The notes beneath the pieces were generated by a model, which was given only the letters and a program-made list of their open reading frames with translations, had not been told where the DNA came from and did no database searches. The translations under genes and the position numbers were made by a program. From Brachyhypopomus gauderio (lineage: Eukaryota; Chordata; Actinopteri; Gymnotiformes; Hypopomidae), in contig NW_027506900.1 of assembly GCF_052324685.1 (NCBI RefSeq), positions 329,501-393,500 of the forward strand: 64,000 nucleotides of DNA, given 5' to 3'. Position 1 is the first letter of the stretch; each line of letters starts with the position of its first letter. Shown here in pieces: positions 11,941 through 35,198 of the stretch.

Positions 11941-14257
11941 AAACCACTTTGCACGCTCTTCTACATTAGCAGAGAAAACTGTGCTAAGCCACAAAAATAA
12001 CTGTGTAATTATGCATTAAATCACTAGCATTCAGATTTGTTCACTAGAAATTTATTTGAGAGAGAAAATGGGCTGCAGTCCTTGTATTGAAGTGTGACTA
12101 ATAACATGCTGAATACACTGACTCTAGGACAATAATGCCAGCCCTTAAGCCCTTTAAGTGCTAGAAAACTAGAAAAATGTTACTAGAAAATGGCCCCTTC
12201 TTCAATCTTCACCAGGGCTTTTGAAGTGTATGATACTCACTGGGTTCCAAGCTATGTCTCCATCTTCTGGGGATGTTTCAAACAGCAGTTATTTATAATG
12301 GAGATGCAAAGGGAAGAGTCCAACCGGGCTTTTCCCAGTGTGTGCCCTGATTCACTAATGCCATCTGCAAAGAAGGAATTAGCGTGAACCAGACAAGTGG
12401 CAGGACAGAATCAATCATCATGCAATTCCTGTTCTTTCTATTAAAATCAAATACTTTTGTATATTTGCTCCTCAGCAGAGCGTGCAAGATACAACAGAAC
12501 AAATCACGACAATGCTCAAATTACGTATGCACATCAGCTGAATATATTGTGCAAAATATACGAAAATAAAAAGCTAACAACATACTGTGTCCATTGCCTT
12601 ACTTGCAAATACATTACCATTACTTAAATAAGAAACAAACAAAAATATCCAGTCTTCCAAATACTGACTACAAATTGTCAGTACTAAGGTCTGAATGTGT
12701 GTGACGGAGGGAGAGTCAAACAGGATCCATCAGCTTCGAGAGGGCGCTGAAAGAAGCAACACTTACCTGCTAAATTCAGAACGCTCCTACAAAGCCTGGG
12801 GAAAACAGCGGGACGCAACTGTGTTCATCTCTCATATTTCAATGAACACAACACACAGCAGCAATCGACACTGGATTACCAAATAATATACTGGAAAACA
12901 TTTGTGCAAACACAAAGCCCCACTTTTATTCAGATTTTTATTCTCTTGATGAAGGGTTCAATTTGCCTATGGAACAAAAAGCATTACAATGTACAGTTCT
13001 AATAAAAACATCTGAATATCCCCTTCCTGACAATTTATTATTAGATAAAAATAACTGAACTTATTATATGCTGCCATCCACAATGACTAAATGTACTCCA
13101 TAGAAAATGTATAAATTTCAGTACCATAATAAATATTGTAACCAAATAAATAAATAATCAAGAGTACATGTAAAAATAAGTAGATCCACTGACCTTCAGA
13201 AATACTCTCTTCAGGTAACATCTCAAGTCAAGCTTCATAAATTTGACACTCAAACACACCACAGTCTATATTTCTTTAACAATACTCACAATGGCAAAAT
13301 TAAACCTTATGTTTCAGTACTGCACAATTTCAATGGGACTAAGATATGAGTGCACACATGAATACACTAATGATAATCCAGTGTCTTGTTTGCCAAGACC
13401 AACGTTCCACCCACTAGAGTGTAATGGTGAACAAGGATCACTGTATATCTCCCTAGTGATTTGGGAAACAGCTTCCTGGCTGTCTGGTTAACTGTTTCAC
13501 TAAGCATACAGTATGTAGTCATGTAGTTTGACTAACTTGTTCAATGAATTACTATACCAATGAATTTATTACTGCTAACAACTATTAACATGAAGTTGAC
13601 ATAATTAAGAAATAAATAAACAATATTTTCTTATTTTGCTAGTAACAGCGCTTCATTATTGGTTTGTTGTTGAACATGTGACCACTCACACAACTGACAA
13701 AAAAAAAAAAAAAACGGACTCACAATGTAGGCCCAGGCCCAGTACACCATTATCATCTACATTTACATTTGACTTTAGAGGAAGCTGCTGTTCTGTTTGG
13801 CTGTCCAGACATAATGTGAGAAACCCATCTTCAACACACAAGGGTCCCCGTAATAATTCTATACGCAACTTTTCCACATTATGGACTTATTCGTAATCTT
13901 CAGTCTAATGGCAGCGTTTACATAGCCCATTTACTTTAGTGCATCACTTCATGAATAAGTCACACTAGCTGAACTCAGAGTTTCCAGATCAGTCGCCCAC
14001 AGATCCTCAACTGCAGTTCTGAGCTCTACCAGAGCCTCTCATCACACCTGCTGTTGCTTTCAACTCCTGAAAAAGGCCTTCTGGCCCAGTCCTGCAGACT
14101 AGGACGTTACAGAGCTGTGGACAGGCCAGGGACTGAACAGGGTGTGTAAACAGCAGAGAGTGCGTGTGTGAAGGTGACGTGACCAGTGGATGGCACAGAG
14201 GATGCTTTAGGAGCGGATCACTGCTGGTCCTGATGATGCTCCTGTAAGGTCGCGCCA
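11941..14257. other. ucma and camk1d 3' flanks (tail-to-tail)
   Basis: No coding exon was recognised. It should hold the 3' UTRs of ucma (plus) and camk1d (minus). Candidate ucma poly(A) signals are ATTAAA at 12015-12020 and AATAAA at 12565-12570. Much of 12900-13650 is AT-rich, and there is a run of A near 13700-13716. No other structure was seen. Confidence 0.5.
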
Positions 14258-24313
<10,056 letters not shown>

Positions 24314-27300
24314 TCAGGAGAAGGAAGCTGACAGGATGGCTTCGTGCTGTTGATTATGGAGGGTTCCTATGCCCACAGCTGGAGCAGGAAGAGCAGGACG
24401 ACAGACCACGCACAGCTGGGAGGACACATGACTGTTGAGTAAGGCACTGGGGAAGGGGGCAGCTCACTAACCCCCCCTCCTCAAGTAATCTGATACGACA
24501 CATTACAAGCTCAACAGCTGTAAGGTCAAGTGGAACAAGCAAAGATCAGAAGATGTTTCTCCAAACTCACCTTACAGGCCAGCTGTTTTTCAAATCTAGG
24601 AGACACAAAGGACCAGCATCCCATGTTCTGTGGCTCTTCCTGGCTCCAGATAAACTCTGCAAATGAGGAGTTAGAAGCTTTAAAAGTGTATCCAACTTGA
24701 TAAGCCAGCCATTCAGCTTCTGCTTTAAGCAGAAAAAGTTTTACGCATAAGATTTCAGCATGAAATTACAACCAGTTAATATAATGGAGATACTTAATGT
24801 TGCAGCATACATGCATAAAAAAATTATAGGATTGCAAAGTTTGCCCTGTATTAAAACGTGGGGAGAGAGGTCATTAGGACTTTTTCCGCATAAGTATGAC
24901 CAAGATCAGTGAACGTCTCCTTATATTGGTTTGGACCAAAGCTGTAAGACAGCATGCTGCAGGAATGAGGAGATAAGGCCTCACCTTTAGCGCTGGTGTA
25001 TTTAGATAGCTCCTGCTGCAGGGCCTCCATGGGGAAGGGACATAGTTCCTCCACTCTGATCAGCGCTGTGGTCCGACATGCTTCTGGCAGAACCTCCCTC
25101 TGCTTCAGGAGGGCGTAGAAGTGCTTGCCCGAGCAAAGCAGGACACGCTGCACGCTAGCTCAGCAGAGTAGAGGCAACTTGTCACTGACTGGAGTCTCGC
25201 ACTTGAACTCAAGCCGAGTGAAGCAGTTAGCCCTCCCACCCACTTCTAACAAAATGGGTTTCATCACCGCTCTGCTCACCTTTGAGGATTTACAGAGTCG
25301 TCACCAATTACAGGCTTGAAGGAAGTGCCAGGGCCCATCTCTTCTAGGCTTGACACTGCCCCCTAGTGTAAGAGAAGGAATAACACACAAGTAAAGGACA
25401 AAAAGTAAGTTAAAACCAGTGATCACTGTTGGATTTAGCAGGTAGGAAACTCACGGAAAAGCGCAGCAAAGTTTTGGGCGAAGCCACAATGAGGGGCTTG
25501 CGGAAGTCACGGATCATCTGTCTCCTCAGGAGGTGGAAGTACTGAGCTGGCGTTGTGGGATTCACCACCCCCATGTTGACCGTGTCTCCATCCACACCTT
25601 CTTCCTTACTGTCACACATCTACAGTAGGACAGAACACCACCAGCCTGGTCTTGGGTCTGAACTCAACACAGGGTCATGGAGAAGCATTAGTGTCCTGAG
25701 AAGCATGCACATGGGCGTTCACCTGAAGGAAACGCTCGATGCGGCAGGACGAGTGCTCAGGTCCTGCACCGTCGTAGCCGTGGGGAAGCAGGACCACAAG
25801 GCCACTCTGCAGAAGCCACTTAGCCTCACCTGCACAAAGTCAGTGTCACATCAATCACACAGATTCTATCGCTAAAACTGCCACGGGTTTCTAGCCCAGC
25901 ATGAAACTGTGGTCCATGCAGGCAATGATAAACACAAGCAACTGGCTGATTCTGGTTTATACGTAGGTTGGCTTTTTTTATTCACCTCCAGAGACAAAGG
26001 TGTCAAAGATGATTTGAGCTCCGTTGAAGAAATCTCCAAACTGGGCCTCCCAGATAGGCAGCAGTTTTGGTTGTGTAATACTCATGCCGTACTCGAAACC
26101 CAACACCGCCTCCTCAGATAGTGCACTGTTACACACCTGTTACACAGGGAAAAATAAAAATTAGAAAATTAATTAAATTTCATATGTATATATACACATA
26201 CCCCAAAATCAAAATAAACATTGTTCATTATCCACATGGAACTGGTTTCTGATACAAAACCAGAAATACTGGAAATACAATTCAACAGGACACACAGATA
26301 ACACTGCTGAGGTGACTAGTGTGATAATCTGACCTCCAAAAAGCCTTTCTGTTCAGCACTGATGTGATTGAGAGGGATGTACATGTCGTTGGACTCCTGA
26401 CACACGACCATGGCGTGCCTCTGGCTGAAGGTTCCACGGCCCACGTCCTGCCCACAGAGCCGCACATGGAAGCCTGCGTTGAAACGCACAGTAAAACCTC
26501 CGTGTCACAAATCCAGACTTTCTACATGCAGTAAAACCTGTTACGAATCCAGACTTTCTTCTGCCTCGGCCAACAGCGGTCCACTCCCAAACGGTCCCAG
26601 CTCCCTTGTGCCAACGGATGGCATTGAGTCTCATAACAGAAAGTTGTCATTTGGGATTAGCACGCAAAACGTGTTTAACTGTGCTGGAGAGGGAGAGAGC
26701 TTACCCTGGCAGAGAAGAGTGCCGAAAGCCAGGGCCTCGGCAGTGGACCAGTCCAGCTTGGTTCCTTCGCCAAGTTTCTGTAGTCTGGACTGCTCAGTGC
26801 AAGAAATCAAATTCAGTGAAATACTGTTAGCACCACCAACAGATGCTAAACAATGCATGGTCTGAAATGTACTATAACATATAGTTTCGAACTCTATGCA
26901 TCTCTTAATATTCTATATTTTCCACTTATAGCTATAAATCATCATCTGAATGCTCCTGGATTCATCAAAACAGCCATCCACTGCCTGACAGTATCAAACA
27001 CAGGTCATCCATTGTAGATGCATTGCAGCAGAAAACCACATCTTTTTAACTGACTTGTACTTAATACTGAATCCACTTGCCTGATCAACTCACCACATTT
27101 TATGATTGGCTTTTTAACAGCTACAACTTGAATGCATTTCACTTATGATTATATGACTATGTCAATAAAAAAAATACTCATCACATGAATTATTCAGTTA
27201 CAGACAAGTTTGTAGTTTTTAAAGGTTTGAATGTAAAACTGGTTTAAAGCAGAAGGATTCTGCATATAAATGCACACATACACATGCAGTCAGTAGACAC

Positions 27301-28772
27301 CTAGCAACCTCCCATTTGATCAGGGGAAGGGGGGGGGGGGGGAGGGGGGTGTTGTACCTGCACATGGGTCTTCCTCAGGTGACCATGCACCTGGATCTCC
27401 TCAGGTATGGCCACCGACTTGGCTCCCACAAACTGGAGCAGGGGAGCAGCCACACCAGTGTCCCACGACGAAACTCGGGCCTGGGGCTCCACGAGCCCTC
27501 CCCAGCGACCCTGAAGATTGGTGGGTGGAGGACTGTAGAAGGTCATGTTGGCTAAGCAGTCGTTGAGCGTGGAGTAGTAAGCCGTCTTGATCTGAGCACG
27601 CTCCTCCTCCGTCATGAGGCCCTCTGAGATCAGCTGGTCAGCGTAGGAATCAGGTATGCTCTTCCTTGAGCTGGGGGAAGTAATGGTAAAGATAGTAACT
27701 ACTTTACTGAAGACATGAGAGGCAGTGTGAAAGGGAGCAGGGAAGAGGAACATGCCAACATGCGTGAACAGATCTGGCACGCAGACTGGGAGTGTGAACC
27801 CACCGGATGATTTTGTACATGACTGGGTTTGTGAAGAAGGGCTCGTCCAGCTCGTTGTGCCCCCACTGGCGGTAGCAGAGGAGGTCTACTATAATGTCCT
27901 TCCGGAAACGTCTCTGGTACTCCACGGCCAGCCGTGTCGCTCGGAGAACCTCCTCTGCATCATCCCCATTCACGTGGATAATGGCACATCCCACCATCTT
28001 ACCTACAGCACACAGCAAAGAAGTCCATCTCAAGATGGCCATTTCGACCATCCAGTCAAGCACAAGCACTACATACTTTAGACTTTTTTTTTATTCTGCA
28101 GACTATTCACCATCATACTTTTATCTGTAAATCTATAAATGAGATATTTCCTACTCTGCCTAGATCAATCTAATACAGGGATGTCAAAGTCAAATACACC
28201 GAGGGCCAAAAAACCAAATTTGCTACAAGCCGAGGGCCGGACTGGTTCAATGTTTATTAAAACATATTGAAATGATTGCACATAGCCTATTGAACCAAGA
28301 CCTAACACAGTGTTTATTATTTAATGCTTAAATGAATAAAGTAATATTTTCTTATGGATCTGTCAGTAATTTCAAGTGAAAACATTTTTCAACAAGCAAA
28401 CAGATAAAAACAAACTTCCTTCAAAGAAAACATGTTCTGTACATTAAATGAAAAAAGTAATAAAGGTTTGAAAAGTGCTGGAATTTAGGCTAAAGTACTT
28501 GAAAATGCTTGAAATTGTAACTACTTCGTTTCACAACAAATATCTATCAGACTGAACAGTTCTCTTGTATTACGTTAACAAATACGAGCCTCTTGTAATT
28601 CCAGGACAAAACATGAGAACGTGAAGACGTTAAGATTGGGTGGTTTGAAAATAAACAACCATTAAATAATGTGAATAAAAAGCGAATTATTTCAAATCAT
28701 TTTGAATAGATGTTTAAATATTTAACTTTATTAAGATTAAATAAAGTTACAAATTTCGCAAAGTTACAAATT

Positions 28773-28836
<64 letters not shown>

Positions 28837-31800
28837 ATTCCTTTCAAGAATTGTTCTCTTTCAAGAATTGTTTTAATGCATCATGAATCACTGCCATTTC
28901 TAAGGAATATTTCTTTCAACATCCATATAAATGTTTGTTGAGAATACCTACCAACATCACTGCAGTACAAGGATGAACGACCCCTCTCAGAGGGAGTGGT
29001 ATATCCCACTTGATTGTTCACGATGAGGTGGATACTTCCACCCACTCTGAAGTGAGGTAGGTTGGACAGGGTGAAGGTCTCTGGCACAATTCCCTGGCCT
29101 GAGAATGATGCATCACCATGAACCTGAAAAGTGACACATATATACAGGAATACAGTTCAAGATGCAAAGATTACCCATAACAATTCACATTTCATGCATT
29201 ACTCTTAAAATACCATAACTTAATAAAAATCAACACCACAACAGTTTCAATCAATTTCTATGTAAATAAGGTGTATTGTAATTGACATAAATGTAATTAG
29301 CTACCTGTTCAATTGCTGAAAATGTCAAATCAAAATGTCAAATTCTCATTTACAAAACATCGCTAGGAATGCAGTGCAAACCCCTCTAAAAGTTTAAAGG
29401 AGTTAAAATGCTATGTTAACCTCCAGCACATGGAGGCTATAATTTGTCTCATCAATTATATGGCCATTCCACGAGCACATACAAGGGACACCTATAATAT
29501 GGAATCATGGGAAGCTGGTCACCTGTACACAGATGACCTTGTCTCCTGGCCGGGCGCCGCTGTCGCTGGAGTAGTCTCCATCCTCCTTCACCTGTTGCCG
29601 CCCACGCGTCTTGCCCTGCGTGACGGGGTTGATGGCCTCCAGGTGCGAGGGGTTGGGCAGCATGGTGACGTGAATCGGGCGCCCCACCCCCACGTCCAGC
29701 TCCACGGAGGAGGTCAGGTGGGAGAGCACGTCCCCGATGGAGGGAGACTCCTCCGGGAACTCGCTCAGGCCCCTCATCTTACGGAACATTAACTGCGGCA
29801 AAGCAGGAAGGGCATCAAAGCAGAACTGATGTAAGTGGTTCACGGCAGCAGGGGCACACGGGGAGGTTTGGCACGCTCCAATTACTGCACAATTACTTCA
29901 GGATAAATAATGGGGACACAGCCTAGCCGTGCCATTCACAGGACTCTTTGTTCTATGCTCTGATTAAGATGATGGTCACTCCACATAACTAATGGTGCTT
30001 AGGAAAAGCTGGTGGAAGATCAGGTATAAACAATGCATGAAAAAAGTACAATTTTTTTTGACAAAGTGTGTCAAGAAAAAAGCATTAATACAGGAGCAAA
30101 AGTCATTTGTAATTTTCTTCATAGACAGTAAATCTATGTTGTGAACTGCTGCGGACGTTCTCGGCCATCTGGGCTTGCTGGGGTTGCTCAAACTGGGGCT
30201 GCTTCTCTTTTTTGGTTCCCTTTTTCAAGACGATGAAAACTGGTCACGTTCTAAGGCCAATATTGATCCACGGTTGTTCTGAATTCATACAATTCTCAGA
30301 AAGAGAGGAACTTTGGAAGTTTTGTAATTTCTGTGCTTTTGCCGGCATGACATATACAGCTTTGAAAAAGTGCTCGAGTCTCTAGAGCAGGGGCACTCAA
30401 ATAGAAATGATGACGGGTCACTTTTTATTTTTTCAATCACTGGAGGTGCCAGTTACGGGGGGGGATTAAACTATAGAGGCAATCCTCGGCATCGTCTTGA
30501 GATCGTGGTGCGCGATTTCAAAATAAGAGCAGATAGCGCGATTGAAAAAAAGCAGCAATTCCTAAAAAAAAAAAAAAACAACACTTTTCAAAACAGCTTG
30601 CGGGCCAGAAATAGATGGTATAAGGGCTCTAGAGTCTCTAGGGGTTTAATGAAATCTCCTTTTATTTGAGAACTACACATGCAGCTAAACAGAGCCTCTC
30701 CCATCAAGAGCAATTAAAACATGTCAGACCCGATCTCCATCCCACTGAGGGATCCCTGCTGGCAACTGTAGGTGATAATGTGTTTTAATGTCTCAGCTTA
30801 CATCTTGTAAAATATGGCCACTATTAGTAAGCTAATGTCGTAGCTTACGTCTGGAGTAATATTTTCCCATGTGCCTTTACAATATTCATTATCCTGAGAC
30901 GAGCAGAGAATAATGTGTTCCAAATACATCTTCCTATATCGGACTTACTTACATTTTATTTTCAAGACTTCCAAAAATATTAACAGATTGATCTAAAGCT
31001 TTATCAATAAATCCATACATTTCCAACACACTTTCCAGACAGTATATGTTTTCACACTATTTTCTTCTGTTATAGAAGACACTTGTATTTGCAATACAAC
31101 TTTGATAACTGGAAATGCAAATTTGAATCCAAGTACAGGTGACAATGAACTTTAATGTATCCTGACACGATCCTATGCACCAGAGCCCAAACCTTGGTCA
31201 TAGTTCTCAAGGCTTTGAAAATCATTTGGATTAAACATTAATCCATTCCAAATACTGAATATGGTATTTGGAGCTCATCTAGGGGCTTTTGCAAAGGAAA
31301 GTTGTTACTGAATACAACAATACTAACTTTTACAGTTGTATGCAAAGGCTTGGGCACTGTTAGCCAAATATCATGGTTTTGTTTTTTGTTTATTGAGTAG
31401 TAAGTGCTGTCTTTGTAGCTAATCAAACATAACACAGTATTTTTTGTTTTTCTTTCAAAACAAACATACAAATAAATCTAAATCATCAATGCGGCCTAAG
31501 CAAAAGTCTGGACATCTTAGATTTAGTACTTAGTAACCCTTCTGACAGGAATCACAGCATTGAAACATTTTTAAGTCGTTTTTTTGTTTCTACTCTTATA
31601 ATTGAAATGTTTTGCACCCTTCTTAGCTGAGGGCCCATAGTGCATTCTGGGATTGTCTTGCACGCACAGCTACTTTTAAGACCTATCCAAAAATGTTCTA
31701 TGATGTTTAAGTCAGGGGACCGTAAAGACCATTGTAGAAGCTTCAGTTCGTGTCTCTTCACGTGGTCCATGGTGGATGTTTAGGTATGTTTTAGATCAGG

Positions 31801-34224
31801 AGTAATCAATTATATTTTTCCGCGGTCCAATTTTGGCAGATAGCTCTGACCTGAGGTCCGGGGCGGCGTTGGCGAACGCAAGTTGTTGAGCGGGGGGCGG
31901 CAAACGTAACACTCGTCACGGAGTGTTTTTTCAGTAGCCCTGAAATAAATGCTCCGGTTTAAAATTTTGTCTCCCGTAAAAATAAAAAAATATTTTTGGC
32001 ATTTGGGTCCGTATCCAGTTAATCAGGAATGTGATTGGGTCCGGACAGGACGGCGGTCGGGTCCGGATCAGGACCGCGGTCCGCCATTTGGTGACCCCTG
32101 TTTTAGATCATTATACTCTCGTAGAATTTATCATCTGACATGTGTTTCCTGTATTTGATTTGGTCTCCACCACTGAAATATGGGCAGTACCACTGGAAGC
32201 AACACAACCCTAAGGAATGACAGATACACCACCATGTTTTACAGTTGGAAAAGTGGTCCCTCTTTTTGGCATCATCTGACATGTCTAGATGTTGAGTAGC
32301 ACATTTCAACTCTTGAGTTATGCAGTACGGTCACAATGAAGGTTTCAATCTTATGACTTTGCCATAAAGATTACATATGTGCAAACATGACTGCACAGTT
32401 GAAAGTCGGTATTCCTGACTCAGCTAAACCTTTCTGCAGGTCACTGCTCATCAAAAGGGTGTTTTGACTGGTCTTTCCTATTAGCATATGAGCTGTCCTC
32501 TCAGGGTTTTCATGGTCTTCCAGACCTCATCCTGACCTCCAAGGAAACCCTAAAAATTCCATACTGTATCTTCTCACAGCCTTCCCCTGCCTTGCAGGCC
32601 CTTTTTATTTCATATCTTTAGACAGTTGCTTAGAGGAACCTGTTAGTAAAAGTTCTACAGAAAACTGCTTCTGTGTCCTGTTAGTACTGTGTGCCCGACA
32701 GAAAGTAATTCTGGCCACAGCCAATAATTCTGTCTTTTCCTCACCTCAGGTGGGAACCGCAGAAGTCCTGTGAGGAGGTTGAGTCGCCCGCGGTGAGGCA
32801 TTCCCATTACCACGTCTGTCACTCCGCCAGTCGCTGCTGAACGAAACAGCTCAAAGAAAAATCCCATCATGCTCTCTGCTCCTTCACCCCCATAGCGCTT
32901 CACCGTGGCAAACTTAGTGGCTAGGAAATGGTCAAACTCCTGTAAAGTTAGGAGGATAGAAAAGGTGATGGGAAAACAGTGAAACTCTCTTGTATGATAT
33001 ACACATTTATCTACTAAAGCAAACAAAGTTGCCAAATCTTAGGAACACTTCATTACAGAAAAAAGTACTGTCAACTATTGTCTTACACAAAATCTTCCAT
33101 TAAAAGAAATAAAATCGCTTTTGATACAAAAATATTTTTAAAGCAAAACTACACAGCATAGCAAAAAAAAACCTTTATTACAAGTTTTACATTTTATTAC
33201 ACCTTTTTTGCTTTTTTAATGCTTTTACACAAAATCTGTTTATTTCATTAACACTCATTCTAATTTAACTTAACAGCAAAAAGTGTGATCTGGTCCTGCT
33301 GAATTTTGTACCTGCGATTCAAGCATGAGTTTGGCTAGCTGTCTCCTGTCCTTGCTGGAGAATGTCTCCTTCTTCAGCTCCTCAAAGCAATCTGCAAACC
33401 ACAATCTCTCCTGCAGACTCTGCAGCTGGCTGGTCTCCACAGACATCGTCCCGCAATAGATGCTCTCCAAGTACGCCACCACTTCCTCTGGGCTGGCTTC
33501 TGCTTTCCCAAAGTGCCTCAAAGCTTTCCACGTACCAGGGGTTTGACGAAGGAGCAGAAAACAAAGCTAAGCCTGGAGTCTTCCATTCAAAAAAATATAC
33601 ACTCACACATTATATATATATATACCTACCAGACGTCTTGAGGGGTCCTTGCAGTGTGCCATTCAGCAGGGTGATTTCGGGAATCTTCTCCATAACAGGC
33701 GTGTGGGGGAGTAAAGGGTTAATTTTAGCAGCCTTGTGCCCATGGGCGCGATAGGCCTCCACCAGTCGCGCCAGTCCATGGTCTGTTTACACAGTAACCA
33801 CATTCAGAAACTGCTTCAAGGACCACACTACCACTACCTCAAAAAACAACTGCACAACGTACACATTTAATTAGGAGGACCGTCCGTTTAAAGCAATAAT
33901 GGACACAGCTAACCAACCATCTGGTATGTCAGTTCATGGGGGTTACAAACTCGCTAGCAAGCTTAGCTAACAAACTAGCGAACGTTTCGAGCCACCTAAA
34001 CTGGTTTGATGTGTCAATATGAACGCCACATTACCTTGGTTCAGCGACGAGATGTTATTTTGTACAGTCGAAAGCTCCGTGTCCCCCTCCAAAGCTGCTG
34101 GCCGCGGTCTGTAACCGTACACCCCCCTATCTGTGTGATACGAGGCTCCTCGCAGCCGTCGCCAAGACGTTAACGCGCACCTACCGGGTCTATGTAAACT
34201 CACCAGCATAACGCCCGACGACAT
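24314..34224 (-). CDS. dhtkd1: 2-oxoadipate dehydrogenase E1 (DHTKD1)
   Basis: DHTKD1 is the thiamine-diphosphate E1 subunit that decarboxylates 2-oxoadipate in mitochondrial lysine and tryptophan breakdown (known). Seventeen exons: 34035-34224, 33630-33782, 33312-33523, 32745-32939, 29523-29792, 28952-29123, 27804-28002, 27358-27670, 26705-26789, 26334-26473, 25986-26136, 25723-25829, 25455-25619, 25280-25362, 24985-25154, 24571-24656, 24314-24415. They sum to 2793 nt and encode 930 aa; human is 919 aa, also 17 exons. The start is the ATG at 34222-34224, followed by an Arg-rich, acid-poor leader typical of a mitochondrial presequence and then [10 protein letters not shown]. Landmarks are [28 protein letters not shown], the [10 protein letters not shown] thiamine-site region, [30 protein letters not shown] and [14 protein letters not shown]. 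The stop TGA is at 24314-24316 after [12 protein letters not shown]. No break was seen. The paralogues ogdh and ogdhl fit less well. Confidence 0.96.
27327..27349. repeat. Poly-G tract at a splice donor
   Basis: A run of about 20 G on the plus strand (poly-C on the dhtkd1 sense strand) starts a few bases inside the intron after the exon that ends at 27358. It is close enough to the donor site to be worth noting. Confidence 0.9.
28176..28300. mobile_element. Fragment of an hAT-like repeat
   Basis: Begins CAGGGATGTCAAAGTCAAA and continues with GAGGGCCGGACTGGTTCAAT, the terminal pattern of a widespread vertebrate hAT family (recognised from memory). No right terminus or target duplication was found, so the end is approximate. 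It lies in a dhtkd1 intron. Confidence 0.55.
28776..28833. repeat. (TA)n microsatellite
   Basis: 58 bp of alternating TA in the dhtkd1 intron between exons 6 and 7. Confidence 0.97.
30388..30626. mobile_element. Degenerate hAT-like element with 8-bp flanking repeat
   Basis: Starts CAGGGGCACTCAA and is flanked by the palindromic octamer CTCTAGAG on both sides (30380-30387 and 30627-30634). The right terminus is too diverged to show a clear inverted repeat. It includes an A run near 30570-30583. Confidence 0.5.
31325..32640 (-). mobile_element. Degenerate Tc1-like DNA transposon remnant, interrupted
   Basis: The left part contains the dispersed-repeat string TGTATGCAAAGGCTTGGGCAC. On the minus strand it has a short frame with [11 protein letters not shown], matching the C-terminal catalytic block of Tc1-like transposases (SPDLNPIEH-W). 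The copy is broken by stops, and a 304-bp hAT-like element splits it. The outer borders are approximate. Confidence 0.55.
31797..32100. mobile_element. hAT-like MITE nested in the Tc1-like remnant
   Basis: A 304-bp element with termini CAGGAGTAATCAA and, reversed, CAGGGGTCACCAA. The 8-bp duplication TTTTAGAT flanks it at 31789-31796 and 32101-32108. The interior holds GGTCCG-rich repeats. Non-autonomous. Confidence 0.8.
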
Positions 34225-35148
34225 GCTGAAAAAGAACAAAACAACCTAGTTAAATCCTTATAAAAACACAACGGCAGACGTGTGATTTACGAGCTCACGC
34301 ATTACAGCGAAAGACTATAGCCTGGAGGAGAGCAGGGAGGGGACCATTTTGACCGAAGCTATTGGCCATGTGCGCGGAGACCCGTGATCTCAAACGCGTA
34401 GTGCGTCCTGACATGAGCACCTGTTACTGGACACGACTGCGTTACACACTGGCGGGGTTAAATCACCCACTCTACTCCCTGAATGATGCCTTCCTTCAGG
34501 TCCTGTCGCACTACCTTTTTGTTTTATTCATTTTTAAATTCACGCTCTCGTGCAATAATAAAGTGAAGGAGATCATCCAAAAGATGATCGACGTTTGCTG
34601 CCATCTATCGACATAGTCAAAATACTGTAAAAGTATATATAATTCTGGATTATTAAAGGTCGATAAAGGTAATAAAGACGATATTAAAGTCTTATTTTAT
34701 TTTATCTCATCTTATCTTATACCATTTAAAAATTGCTGGAATTGCTGGTATGTTTAGTACTCGTATGCTGCACTGAATCAAATTTGTTAAAGCAGAGAGG
34801 GTTTGGGACCTACGCTAAAACCCCACAGCAGTTTGCCCGCCCAGCGCATGCAGTCCTGTGCGGTATTAGCCAATAATGTTGACACTTGTGTATGTGAGTG
34901 TCAAGTACGCCACACCCCTGGGGGCATGTATTCTGATACTAATCAATTCATTTGATAAATTACTCCCGTTTGCGGTGTAAGCGCTTGGGTATTTTGAGTG
35001 GCCGTCATGTGTTTGCTTAGTCTTAGACGACTCTATGGGAACGGAATTCTGTTAAGGCACTTCAGGTTTGTCTCACGTGATAATCTATCTGTCAGTTGAC
35101 ATGTTACATACGATAAAACCGTACGATAATATAAGATACATCTCTCTC

Positions 35149-35198
<50 letters not shown>

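Larger units (their letters stand above)
29793..32744. other. dhtkd1 intron 4
   Basis: Nearly 3 kb without recognised exons. It is built largely from DNA-transposon remnants: a short hAT-like element at 30388-30626, and a longer degenerate Tc1-like repeat at about 31325-32640 into which a second hAT-like element has inserted. Confidence 0.7.

Noticed and set aside
28776-28833. TA tract as a possible regulatory element
   Set aside because: A plain TA microsatellite deep in a dhtkd1 intron with no further signal around it.
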